Source of the DNA: Glaciozyma antarctica PI12
Lineage: Eukaryota; Basidiomycota; Microbotryomycetes; Kriegeriales; Camptobasidiaceae
DNA length: 64,000 nt
Assembly (NCBI GenBank): GCA_002917775.1
Contig: KZ627158.1
Span: 812,273-876,272, forward strand
Direction: 5' to 3'
Under the pieces are notes generated by a model. It was not told where the DNA came from and made no database searches. It saw only the letters and a program-made list of their open reading frames with translations. The position numbers and the translations under genes were made by a program. Positions 44,692 through 54,527 of the stretch are shown here, one piece after another (within the stretch, counting starts at the first letter, position 1; each line of letters begins with the position of its first letter).

Positions 44692-45828
44692 ATGCAAACA
44701 GCAGACCGCCGCCGCTTCAACGGACCAGAAGGACTTCCTCTCTCCTTCTCCTCGACTCCTTCCTCCTCACCTCTCGACTCCCTCTCTCGTGAGGATGGAC
44801 GCACGCACGCCGATGTGAGACCCATCTGTGCGTAGCTCCACCTCTATCGCTGCTACGAAGCTCACGCCTGCGCCTCCCCCAGTCCTCAAGACGGGTCTCG
44901 TTACGCAGGCTTCAGGATCAGCTTACATCGAGACGGGACGAACCAAGATGATCTGCGCAGTGTGGGTAGAGCCATTCGAAGCAGTCAAGGGAGGGAGCTG
45001 ACGCAGCTTGTCGGACGCAGCTACGGTCCCAAGCCCACACCACCATCTGCTCCTTTCAGCGCAAAGGCACGCCTCAACGTCGAGGTCAAGTTTGCGCCCT
45101 TCTCTTCGGGTATCAGGCGATACGCACCTGGGAAGGTGAGCTCAAGCGAAGGGGAGGAACCAAGTGGAGAGAGCGCTGACAGTGCAACGGCAGGATACGG
45201 AAGCTACCGAGCTCTCGGCGACTCTGCACCAGGCGCTGCTCCCTTCGCTGATCCTGGACGCTCTACCGAAATCCCAAATCGACCTTTTCTTGACGATCCT
45301 CGAGTCTGATGGGAGTGATGGAGATATTTCGGCGTGCGTCCAACCCCATCCGCGTGCGAGGAGCTCCGCTGATTCTCTCGTTGCGAAACAGAGGTGTGAC
45401 CGCAGCTTCCGTTGCGCTCGCAGAAGCAGGAGTGCAGATGTTTGGATTGGCAGTGGGGTGTTGCGCGGTACGTGAACTTAGCGTCGCATCTTCCCACTCG
45501 AGCTGACGAGCCGCTCGCAGGCTTTCCTTCCTGATGCGATTGAGACGCCGCTCCTCGACCCCACACGAAACGAGGCAAAGCAGGCAGCAGCATTTGCAAG
45601 CTTGGCTTGCATACCTGCGCTCGGGACCATCACGAACGTCGGTTTGAGGGGCGTCGTTCCTGCGCAGACGCTCGAGCTGGTACGCCTGACCTCCCATCCT
45701 TGACGCGTGCAGCGCTGACCCCACTCCGGGCGCAGGCATTAAAACAGTGCTTCGAAGCGTGTGGACAGGTTCATGCGGTGGCCAAGGCGGCGTTGATGGA
45801 GTCGGTGGATCTCGCTGTGCCGCAATAA
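44692..45828 (+). CDS. MTR3: MTR3, exosome core subunit (RNase PH-like, EXOSC6)
   Basis: Catalytically inactive RNase PH-fold subunit of the six-member exosome ring (3'-5' RNA decay, rRNA maturation). Start MQTADRRRFNGPEGLPLSFS; SREDGRTHADVRPI joins across an intron (44829-44880) to FLKTGLVTQASGSAYIETGR, TKMICAV, YGPKPTPPSAPFSAKARLNV, EVKFAPFSSGIRRYAPGK, DTEATELSATLHQALLPSLI, LDALPKSQIDLFLTILESDG, GVTAASVALAEAGVQMFGLA, VGCCA, and ITNVGLRGVVPAQTLEL. The RRR..GPE start and RLNVEVKFAPFS are typical of Mtr3 rather than Rrp41 or Rrp46. About seven introns. Confidence 0.93.
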
Positions 45829-46121
45829 AGTCTGTTGGCCGCCGGCTTTGCGACTGCTTCTCGCTTTTTTTCGCTACAAGCCACAAGCCTCGATGGTTCA
45901 CGTAACAAAGCATTGCATTAAAACGGACGAACGAACTCCAAGGCGCGCCTCCTCAGATTTCTGTTCGAGACTACTCATCACGTCTGCTCTCCTCATGTTG
46001 TCCCCCAATCCATCCCGAGCGGTTCGTACGAACCAGAACGAGTAGAGGGGAGGAGAGCCGTCGGAAGTATCTGAAGTCATCATCATAGAAGGGGTCCGCC
46101 GGAGTATGCGATGCGAAAGGT

Positions 46122-47161
46122 CTAATCTGCTCGGAGCCTGCGAACAAGGACGCAAGTCAGCGATCGTTCGAGCGGAGAGGGACGGCTGAGATGGCGTACC
46201 TGCGAGCAGTGTCCTCGCGGACCTTGGCGAGCGCAGCGACCTTCTCTTCCTTGGTGGCGGTGTAGTCGAGCGTGAGCTGGTTGAACGGATTGAGCTCGGA
46301 CTTCTGGAACTGCTTGTACTGCGAGGGAGAGCGCGAGGTTCAGCGGCGCGACGAGGAGCGCGAGCGGAAGGGTCCTACGAGAGCGTTCTCGTCTGCAAAG
46401 GTCCCAGGAGGTTAGCTGGAGTAGGAAGGCTCATGGGGGCGGTGGGACGTACATTGCTGCAAGCGCATGCCTGGCTGCTCCTTGCGAATGATAGGAAGCT
46501 GATCCTCCTTGTACGCCTCGAACTGTGAGAGTACGCGCCATCAGCTCTGGAACCCGGTCTTCTTCAGCGTGTAGCCCTACCGCCGCCTTGAAACGCCTCT
46601 CGGGGTGGGTTTCGAGCTTGGACGCTTGCGATCCGATGGCGGCCTTGTCCTTCTTCTCCGTCACGAGCGTAAGCATGTCGAGAGCATCGTCCTGCGTTCC
46701 AGGATCAGCAAGCAGAACCAACGTGAGGAGCGAAAGAGCGCACGATTCCAGTAGCGCTGAACGACTCGACGACGTCCTCGTCAAAGTCGGGAACTTGAGG
46801 TACGACCTTCTTGGCAGGCGGAGGTGCCTTCTTCGCGCCTGCCTTGGGAGCAACCGCCTTGGGCTTGCTCGGCAACGCTGCTTCCTCCTCGGCGAGCAGA
46901 CGGGCTGCCTCAGCCTTGCGCACGCGAGCTGCCTCGTCCTTTACCGCCTTGTCGTCCTTTGCGCCCGTTCCCTTGGCTCCCTGCACCTCTTGATTAGCTG
47001 GGGGAGGTGGGAGGAAAGACTGGGGAGCTGCTCACCTTGGACCACTCGACGTCCTCCTTCTGGGCGATCTGCTCCTTCACTTTGGCGTTCTTCCCCTCTT
47101 GAACCTCAGCCTTCTTCGCCTTACCAGCAGTAGCTTTGGCATTCTCCTTGCGCGGCGCCAT
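46122..47161 (-). CDS. CCDC124/Oxs1 family protein
   Basis: Reads MAPRKENAKATAGKAKKAEV, a Lys/Ala/Glu-rich coiled-coil segment (DEAARVRKAEAARLLAEEEA), a linker, SFSATGI, DDALDMLTLVTEKKDKAAIG, KLETHPERRFKAA, FEAYKEDQLPIIRKEQPGMR, LQQYKQFQKSELNPFNQLTL and a short tail. The HPERR.KAAFEA...LP..++E.PGMRL.Q...........NP.NQ pattern is the CCDC124/Oxs1 (DUF1014) signature. In animals CCDC124, and in yeast the related Lso2, bind idle or hibernating ribosomes; that role is inferred for this copy. About five introns. Divergent from hexokinase, 172 bp between starts. Confidence 0.85.
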
Positions 47162-47333
47162 TTGAGAGTCGAGTGGGCTGTGGAAAGGAGAGGAGGAGGG
47201 CGGCCGAAAGGGTCTGGAGACAGGCAGCCCCTTGGCCAAGCTGGACCCACGCCTTCCTCCAGCGAGTTGCTCCCCCAGACTTTCTCCTTCTTCCTCCTCC
47301 CCCCTTCTCTCATTCACCTAAACCACAGACAGG

Positions 47334-49776
47334 ATGACAGCAGAACACTCTCGCAAGAGCTCAACCGTCCAGGCAAGTCTGCCTTCACGCTCTCCTCCGT
47401 CTCGAGCTCAGCGCCTAACGTCACCGAGTAGCCTGCAGCGACCTTCCGCCGGACCAGCACCACCGCTCGAGGCTCGGTCTCTGGTGTGGGGAGGAGATCC
47501 GACCTCCACTTTACGCGAACGCAGGACAGCGACGAGCTTCCTCATGCCACCAAGGTCAGGAAGGCTCGTGTTACTTCGTCGGATCAGCAGCTGATCTGAG
47601 CGTGGATCCTTCTCTTGCAGCGCGATATGTCGGATTGGCTCAAGACCCTCGAGCAGAAGTTCACCGTCACGCCTCAGCGGATGCGCATGTACGTCCGAGC
47701 TCTGGATCTCGAACGAGGAGAGGGGAGGAGGAAGTGGGGAGGAGCTGGTGCTGATCGATTTCGATCTTTTGTTCTTGCGCGTAGGATCGTAGACTCGTTC
47801 ATTGAAGTCCTGGAGATGGGTCTGGCAGAGGTGGGACAGGAGGTGGTGAGTCGTCCGGAGCTGCTCGAATCGACCTGCGACTGATTTCTCGCAGCCCATG
47901 ATCCCAACTTTCGTGTTTGGCTGGCCTACAGGGAACGAGAAGGGCGCGTACCTTGCTGTGGATCTCGGAGGAACCAACCTGCGAGTCTGCCATGTCGAGC
48001 TGGAGGGAAACGGCAAGTTTGAGATCACTCAGACGAAGTACCGCATGTGAGCGTTCGAAGACTCGCTTTCCCGCTCTTTGAGCTGATGATGAGTGTGTGC
48101 CTCCACAGTTCCGAGGAGCAGAAGCAGGCCGAAGGACAGGAACTATTCGACTTCTGCGCCGAATGCCTCGGACGATTCATTCAGGATCACTACGGCGACG
48201 AGGACGGGAATGTTGATCTCGAGGAGGATCTTTCTTTGGGCTTCACGTTCAGCTACCCCTGCATGTGAGCGAACGCAGCTCTCCCTCCAGCTCGCCCAAT
48301 TTGCTGATACGCCTTCGCAGTCAAGAGCGAATCGATCACGGCGTACTGCTACGATGGACGAAGGGCTTTGGAGCGCCTAACGTTGAAGGACACGACGTCG
48401 TTGCTATGCTGGAAAAGTCGCTCAAGAAATTCGTGCGTAGACCAACTGTCGTGGCGCCCCGCACCTTTTTAACGGCGTTTACTTTGGCTCGCAGGAAGTG
48501 CCCGTCCAGATCACCGCCTTGGTCAACGACACGACGGGGACCTTGATCGCTTCCGCCTACGTCGACCGAGGCACCCGAGCTGGAATCATCTTCGGAACGG
48601 GGTGTAATGCTGCCTGTGCGTGCATTTGCGCTCCCTGACGACGACTTTGGGCGCTGACCACCTTTCGCAGATATGGAGAAGATCAGTGCCATCCCGAAGA
48701 TCAAGGACTTGGGACTACCCGAGGACGCCGAGGTACGTACAGCTTAGATTACTTCGCGACGCTCGCTGAACTCTCGATAGATGGCGATCAACTGCGAATG
48801 GTGCGTTCTCGAGCATCCTCCGCGTTCTGCGTAGCTGACCACTTCCTCGTTCGTCTCAGGGGCGCGTTTGACTCTTCGACGCACGAACACCTTCCGAGGA
48901 CGAGCTACGATGTTACGATCGACGAGACGTCCAACAAGCCGGGCGAGCAGGCGTTCGAGAAGATGATTGCTGGACTCTACCTCGGAGAGATCTTCCGCCT
49001 CGTCATGTGCGAGATGATTGACGAGGGTAGGCGACTCGAGCCCGTTTTTTCAGTCACCGTACTGACTCGGTTTGCGCCAGGCGTCATCTTCCTTGGGCAG
49101 GAGACCTACAAGGTCGAGAAGCGGTACAGCTTCGACACGGCGTTCTTGTCCCTCATCGAGAGGTGAGTTCTCGCGCTGGATCAAGGTCGAAAAGCTGACG
49201 ACGGCTGCCCTCAGCGACACCACCGATGAGCTCCTGACCGTCACCGGCCTCTTCAACCACTTCTTCTCCCTCGACACTACCATTTCCGAGCGCCAATTCT
49301 TCAAGCGCCTCGCTCAGCTCATCGGCACCCGCGCAGCACGCCTGAGTGCGTGTGGTATCGCTGCTATCGTCTCCAAGCAAGGCTACCTCGAGGAAGGCTG
49401 TGGAGTCGCGACGGATGGCAGTCTTTACAACGTGCGTCTCCCTCGCGCGGTCCTCGAGATAACGTACTGAAGCTCCTGCCTCTCCGCAGAAATATCCCAA
49501 GTTCCCCGAGCGCATCGGAGAAGGTCTCGTCGACATCTTCGGCGAGAAGGGAAAGTGAGTCGTCGCGCGTCGTTCTCTTCGTACGACAGCCAACTGAGCT
49601 CGTCTCGTCCCCAGGGGCATCCGGACCTACCACGCCGAGGATGGATCGGGAGTCGGTGCCGCCGTCATCGCAGGTTCGTCTGTCCTCTCCTTGAACATAG
49701 GACGGGGAGCTGACTTCCTCGTTCGACAGCAATGACAAAGGCACGTCACGCTGCTGGTATCGCGAACAACGTTTGA
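47334..49776 (+). CDS. HXK: Hexokinase
   Basis: ATP:hexose 6-phosphotransferase, first step of glycolysis, often also a glucose sensor in fungi. Seen: DWLKTLEQKFTVTPQRMR, IVDSFIEVLEMGLAEVGQEV, PMIPTFVFGWPTGNEKGAYL, phosphate loop LAVDLGGTNLRVCHVELEG, DLSLGFTFSYPC, RIDHGVLLRWTKGFGAPNVE, active-site TALVNDTTGTLIASAYVD, AGIIFGTGCNAAYMEKI, MAINCEWGAFDSSTHEHLPR, MIAGLYLGEIFRLVMCEMID, GLFNHFFSLDTTISERQFFK, and adenosine site AEDGSGVGAAVIAAMTKARH. Full length with about 14 introns. The first exon (MTAEHSRKSSTVQ) ends at a classic GC donor, CAG|gcaagt, intron 47373-47431 with branch site cctaacg. The N-terminal 50 residues are basic and Ser/Thr-rich. Confidence 0.95.
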
Positions 49777-49889
49777 GCTTCCTTCGAAGAGCAGGAGACT
49801 TTGTACAGGTTGTACAGTGGAAATACGAAACAAGTCGTGGGATTGCTTGCGTTGCGACTTCCTCCTCGTGCCCCTCCCTCCGTCTCCCC

Positions 49890-51626
49890 CTAGTAGCTCA
49901 CTGCGTATCCCAAACTGCTCAACTTTGAGCAATGCTCCAGCTTCTCCCCCGTAATCTCCTTGACCTGCCAGAGCGCACCGTCAGCTGTGCGCATGCGACT
50001 CGAGAAACGCCGGAAGCAGCTCACCTTGACCCAGTCGGCACCGATCCCAAAAAAGCCCCTCGCGCGCTCCAGGCGCTCGTTCCTGCTAACGATTTCGTTC
50101 TGGCAGTAGCTTTGCAGCGTCAAAACGTAGGACCGCTCGACCGCGCGCTCGAACTTGCTGAGGGCGGCGGGGACGACAAAGGTCGGCTGGAAGGTCGCTT
50201 CGGCGGTAGGAGTGGGGAGTTGCTGAGGGGTGAGGATATGTCGCAGGAGGTCTTGGCGATAGGTGGATGAGCCTGGATCGTGGGTCGACGCGAATCCCAA
50301 GGCGGGGTTCGCCTTGACGACGGCCTCGTATATGGGGTGAGCGGAGAATTGGCGAGCGTTGACAAAGTAGTCGACCGACATCTTGGAGGAGGTCGTACGG
50401 GGGATGGTGAAGCGCTCGTTAGGGGAGAAGTTGAAGTCGGGATCAGCGGGAGGGGAAGTGCCGAAGAGGGAGGGTAGTTGGGTGAGGAGGGAGAAGGCGA
50501 AGAGGAGGAGGAGAGGGGCGACTTGAAGCCACACGGACGAGGCGGGTTCGGCCTGCCCGTTCGCTCGTGGGGGAGGTCTCCGTCCTGCCGACTGCATGTG
50601 CACGCCTCCTGGGCCGTAGAACTGTGTCCTGAACCCACCCCCACCTCCGCCGAATCCGCCGCCTGCCCCCTGCTGCCCGAAGAAGAAGCGGAAGAGGTCT
50701 TCGGGTGACATCTCGTCCGCGAAAGGCGACCCCCCTCCCATCCCTCCTCCCATCCCTCCACCGCGAGCGAATCCGGATGCTGCCCCTCCCCCTCCTCCGC
50801 CTCGCGAATCCGGGTCGGCGCCTGTTTGGTCGTAGACGGCTCGCTTGTTGCCGTCCGATAGGATTTGGAACGCTTTCGATACCACTGAAGAGAGGACACG
50901 TTAGCAGGTGACAGCGGCCCGGGAGGAGGGAGTGTACTCTTGAATGCTTCTTCAGCTCCTGGCGCGCCACACTTGTCCGGATGAAGGCCTGCGCAAGGAC
51001 AGCGTCAGCTCTGCGCCTGTAAGAATCCCAGCGTGCGTGCCCACCCAAAGCAAGCTGGATAGCAGAGGAGAAGAGTCGTCAGCACCATCCTCTCCCCAGC
51101 TCACCCCGTACTCACCTTCCTATATGCCTTCTTGACGTGCACGTCCTCGCATCCCTTCTCAACTCCCAGGATCGAGTAGTACTCCGTCACCTTGCAAGAC
51201 CGCACTCGCTTGACCAGCGCCACCTGAGCCGGGGTAAAGTCGCGCTTCTCCTCCGGCGGTGGGTCAGCTCGCGACGTGCTGGCTCTCGGAGTCGGTCGTG
51301 AAGTCGATGCGCCCGCTGGAGCTCGTGCGGAGGAGGTGCCAGTCGCTTCCGCCTTCTCGAGTCTTGCCAAGAAAGCCTGCGCTTCGGCGGTCGGATTGAG
51401 TGAGAGAGACTTCTTGCAGAAGCGAATAGCCTGGGTCCTCGCGCGATCAGCTTCGCCAGTCTAGAAGCAAGATTAGGTACGTACGGAGGAGATATTGTTG
51501 CTGTCCCAGTGCGTCTTGGCGATGGCAAGGCAGCGGATCTGGATAATCACCAAGTCGTCAGCTTCAGTCGTCTCTTTCGAGGGGGCGGGGACTAGGGGTG
51601 TGACCTACCGCCTCTTCTGCGTTCAT
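49890..51626 (-). CDS. Membrane-anchored J-domain protein (DNAJB12/Hlj1-like, DUF1977)
   Basis: N-terminal tail-like segment (MNAEEA, IAKTHWDSNN, FCKKSLSLNPTAEAQAFLAR), a Ser/Pro linker, and a J domain: CKVTEYYSILGVEKGCEDVH, VKKAYRK, LHPDKCGAPGAEEAFK (HPD present), VVSKAFQILSDGNKRAVYDQ. A Gly/Phe-rich stretch follows, then one transmembrane helix (VAPLLLLFAFSLLTQLPSLF) and a DUF1977 C-terminal domain with FTIPRTTSSKMSVDYFV, SYVLTLQSYCQNEIVSRNER and GYAVSY at the end. This layout is that of ER-membrane Hsp40s (human DNAJB12/B14, yeast Hlj1) which assist ERAD of membrane proteins with Hsp70. About six introns. Confidence 0.92.
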
Positions 51627-51872
51627 AGGGTCTGCAGCTGACTTATGTGATGCTGAGCTGGAGTTGAAGGGAGCTTTTCGCTAGGTGAAGCTGAGAGGGA
51701 GAGAGAGAGAGCGCGCGACGTGGCTCTTTCCTCTCCCTCCTCCAACACACCTCGTACAGTCAACTTCAGCCTCGAATCAACGAGCTGCTCTCAGGGTAGC
51801 TGCCATTATCTGCTAGGTTACCAGTCCGCGACTCCGACGTCGTGCGCTCGAGGTGGGGCAACGTCGAGGCGG

Positions 51873-52657
51873 ATGTCGTATCAGGTGGCGATTGCTCTCC
51901 TTACTCTTGCCGAGTGGTTGCTTCCCAGACCGGCTTTGGAGCAGCCACCCGCGAAGGGAGCTGGAAGGGAAGCTCGCGAGCGCAGGCGCTCCAGGGTCAC
52001 CTCCTCAACGTGAGCACGCATACCTCCCCTCCTCGTCCTCGAGACTGACCAGGATCGTGCAGTTATTCTCCCTCGATCCTATTATCGAAGCCACCGCGTG
52101 CCGTATCTATCGCTAGCATTTCATCCCCCACCTCCCCTACCTCCCCGTCTCTCTCCCTTCCCCCTACCGCCGTTCCCTTCCCTCCCAGCGAACCTTCCCA
52201 TCCCTCGACATCCCGACCCTCTCTCCCCACTCCCCGTCCACGCTCAGTATCGACCAACTCCAACGTGTCGACCTGGACGACCATCTCACGACGGAGCTCC
52301 AACGCCTCCACCGCCAGTCGCCAGTTCCTCCCCAGCGCATCAAGCGGTGCAGCTCCCCTCCTCAGCACCTCCGGACCCGTTGTTGGCAGCTCGACTAGGA
52401 CTGCGAGCGTTGCATCGCTAGAGAAGGATGACCTCTGGGGATCATCGGACGCGGCGGGGACGTTTTCGGTTCAGAAAATCGGCGACGCGACGCGGACTCT
52501 GGGATCTAGAGGAGCCGGAGCTAGCCGTCGCATCTTTTCGGTTCCCTCCAAGCTGAAGATGCACGTCGTTTCTGGCGGAGAAGGCCCGGCGACAGACTCG
52601 AAGGAGTCGGGAGGCTCGACGGCGGATCGGCTTAAACGGTTTTTGAGCAAGCATTGA
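51873..52657 (+). CDS. Ser/Pro-rich hypothetical protein
   Basis: The 3' exon (52063-52657) is a long open frame: SILLSKPPRAVSIASISSPT, VSTNSNVSTWTTISRRSSNA, STRTASVASLEKDDLWGSSD, AAGTFSVQKIGDATRTLGSR, RRIFSVPSKLKMHVVSGGEG, ending DRLKRFLSKH. The composition suggests a disordered phospho-regulated protein. The 5' part is uncertain. ATG 51873 gives MSYQ followed either by an intron (from 51885) that would join TGFGAATREGSWKGSSRAQA, or by read-through; only the read-through frame links cleanly to the long 3' exon. Not recognised as a known family. It lies divergent from the J-protein. Confidence 0.45.
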
Positions 52658-53090
52658 GCTGTTTGGAAGGGAACTTTGGAAGGAGAGGTAGTCTTTAACG
52701 CCAGCTGTAACGACAAAGAACGACTCGTAACGACAGCAGCGACGCATTTCGGCGTCTTCAGCGAGAGCCAATCTTGCGCTCTCCTTGTCCCAGATTCGTA
52801 TGCTAAGCTCGCCGAGTACGGGCTGTTGTTTTGCTGCGCCTCGAGAGAAGCTTGCGCCTGTTGTGCACGCGCCAGAGCTCGCTCAGCCTGGCTCATCTCC
52901 TGAGGGTTGTTTTGTTGACTTCGCGCGGAGCTCGCTCTCTTCCTCCTTTCCCCCACCGCACTTTGCACGCGCCACCGCCACCCACTCCTACACGCCGACA
53001 CAGACTCCTCTCCCTACACCACCCTCTCAGCCGTTCGAGTCCCGTTCCCCACGCCCTCACCCTCCCTCTCCACCAACTCTTTCATTCAGG

Positions 53091-53931
53091 ATGGCTACCG
53101 GAGCTGGCACCAAGGGGCGACCTATCGTCTTCTTCGATATCGCCGTAGGGAACACCCCCGCCGGGCGTATCAAGTTTGAGCTCTTTTCAGACATCGTGCC
53201 CAAGTGAGTCCGCCGAGCGCCGGGCGCTCCTCCCTCAGCTCACCTTCAATGTCTCGTCAGAACCGCAGAGAACTTCCGTCAGTTCTGCACCGGAGAGCAC
53301 CGGTAGGTGTGCCGTAGCCTAGCAGAGGTGGGTGTTAGCTGACGTTCACCCCCTTGCGCGCAGGAGGAACGGTCAACCGCTCGGATACAAGAACAGCATC
53401 GTGCACCGCGTCATTCCTGGGTTCATGTGCCAGGGAGGGGACTTCTTGAACGGAGACGGAACGGGCGCCACGAGCATCTACGGCTCTCAGTTTGAGGACG
53501 AGAACTTTGAGGTCAAGCACGACGGAGCAGGGTTGCTGAGCATGGTACGTTTCGCTCAGGGCTCTGTAGGGACCGTCAGTGAGGCTGCTAGCTGACTTGT
53601 GCACGCGCAGGCGAACTCTGGGCCAGGAACGAACGGTTGCCAGTACTTCCTCACGACCCAGGCAGCGCCGTTCCTGGACGGCAAGCACGTCGTGTTCGGC
53701 AAGATCATTGGGCAGGACGGGATGCTCGTCTTGCGCAAGATTGAGAACGTGGCTACAGGTACGTTGGCTCAGAGGCTAGAAGCTGTCCCAGGCGACACTC
53801 GCTGATTCGGTCCCTTCGCAGGACCCAACAACCGACCAAAGCTCGTCGTCAAAGTGACAGGTTCGCTCGCTCGTAAACTGCTGTCTTTCTCAAGCTGACG
53901 ACTCGGCTTTTCAGAATGTGGAGAGATGTAG
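53091..53931 (+). CDS. PPIH: Cyclophilin H-type peptidyl-prolyl isomerase
   Basis: Prolyl isomerase of the spliceosome-associated cyclophilin H group (U4/U6.U5 tri-snRNP). Reads [72 protein letters not shown] (catalytic Arg in HRV), [106 protein letters not shown]. The [12 protein letters not shown] insertion and PNNRPKL...CGEM ending favour PPIH over CypA. Full length, about 180 residues, five introns, the last shortly before ECGEM. Confidence 0.93.
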
Positions 53932-54518
53932 ACGTTTGCAAAATGTAGCCACCAGTTCTTCGATCGGTGTCGCAACGACGGCGACCTTCTCCTGCGAAGG
54001 CGTCGCTTCACCCACCTGGCTACCGCTTTCGTCCCTAACCATCTCACTGCGCTGCTCGCTGTCGTTCCTGTCTGTGTTTGGAGGTTTGAAGGTCATTGTC
54101 GGACGTCGCTCGGGAACGTCAGTTCTGCTGCTCTCTCTCTCCGACTGGGTCAGCTCCTACCTGCTGAGTAGTCTTTCCACCTGCTCCTTACCCGCCTTTG
54201 CTCCACAAATTGTGCTGCTTATCTTTCCCGCAACCGCGACGCTCCGTACCAGGAGCCCTCACCCTGCGCCGCACCTGAGAGATTACAGTAGCGTTTCGCT
54301 CAAAGCGGTAACTCTGCTGTAGTGAAGCTTTCTGCTTGCAGTGAGAAGCAGGAGAGATAAATACGGCGTAGGGAGCGAAGAGAGTAGCTCTCCTGCCGGC
54401 TGAATCGGCGGCAGCCTGAGGCGAAGCGACTTGAACTGGTCGAGCTGCTGTCTCCCTCCCTCCGCACTCATCTCCCCTTCCATCCTTCAAGAACCTCTTC
54501 CTCCAGAGAATCCGCCAG
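53932..54518. other. Interval between cyclophilin H and CFT1
   Basis: About 590 bp of PPIH 3' flank and CFT1 5' flank. On the plus strand it contains only one ATG (in aaaatgtag at about 53944), immediately followed by a stop, which matters for how CFT1 starts. Confidence 0.6.
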
Positions 54519-54527
54519 TTGCCCACC

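Noticed and set aside
52471-53001. Minus-strand open frame with a Gln/Ala-rich start (MSQAERALARAQQAQ)
   Set aside because: Lies antisense to the end of a plus-strand exon and the cyclophilin leader, with no conserved domain and no splice support. It may be fortuitous, although the Ala/Gln segment is mildly helix-like.
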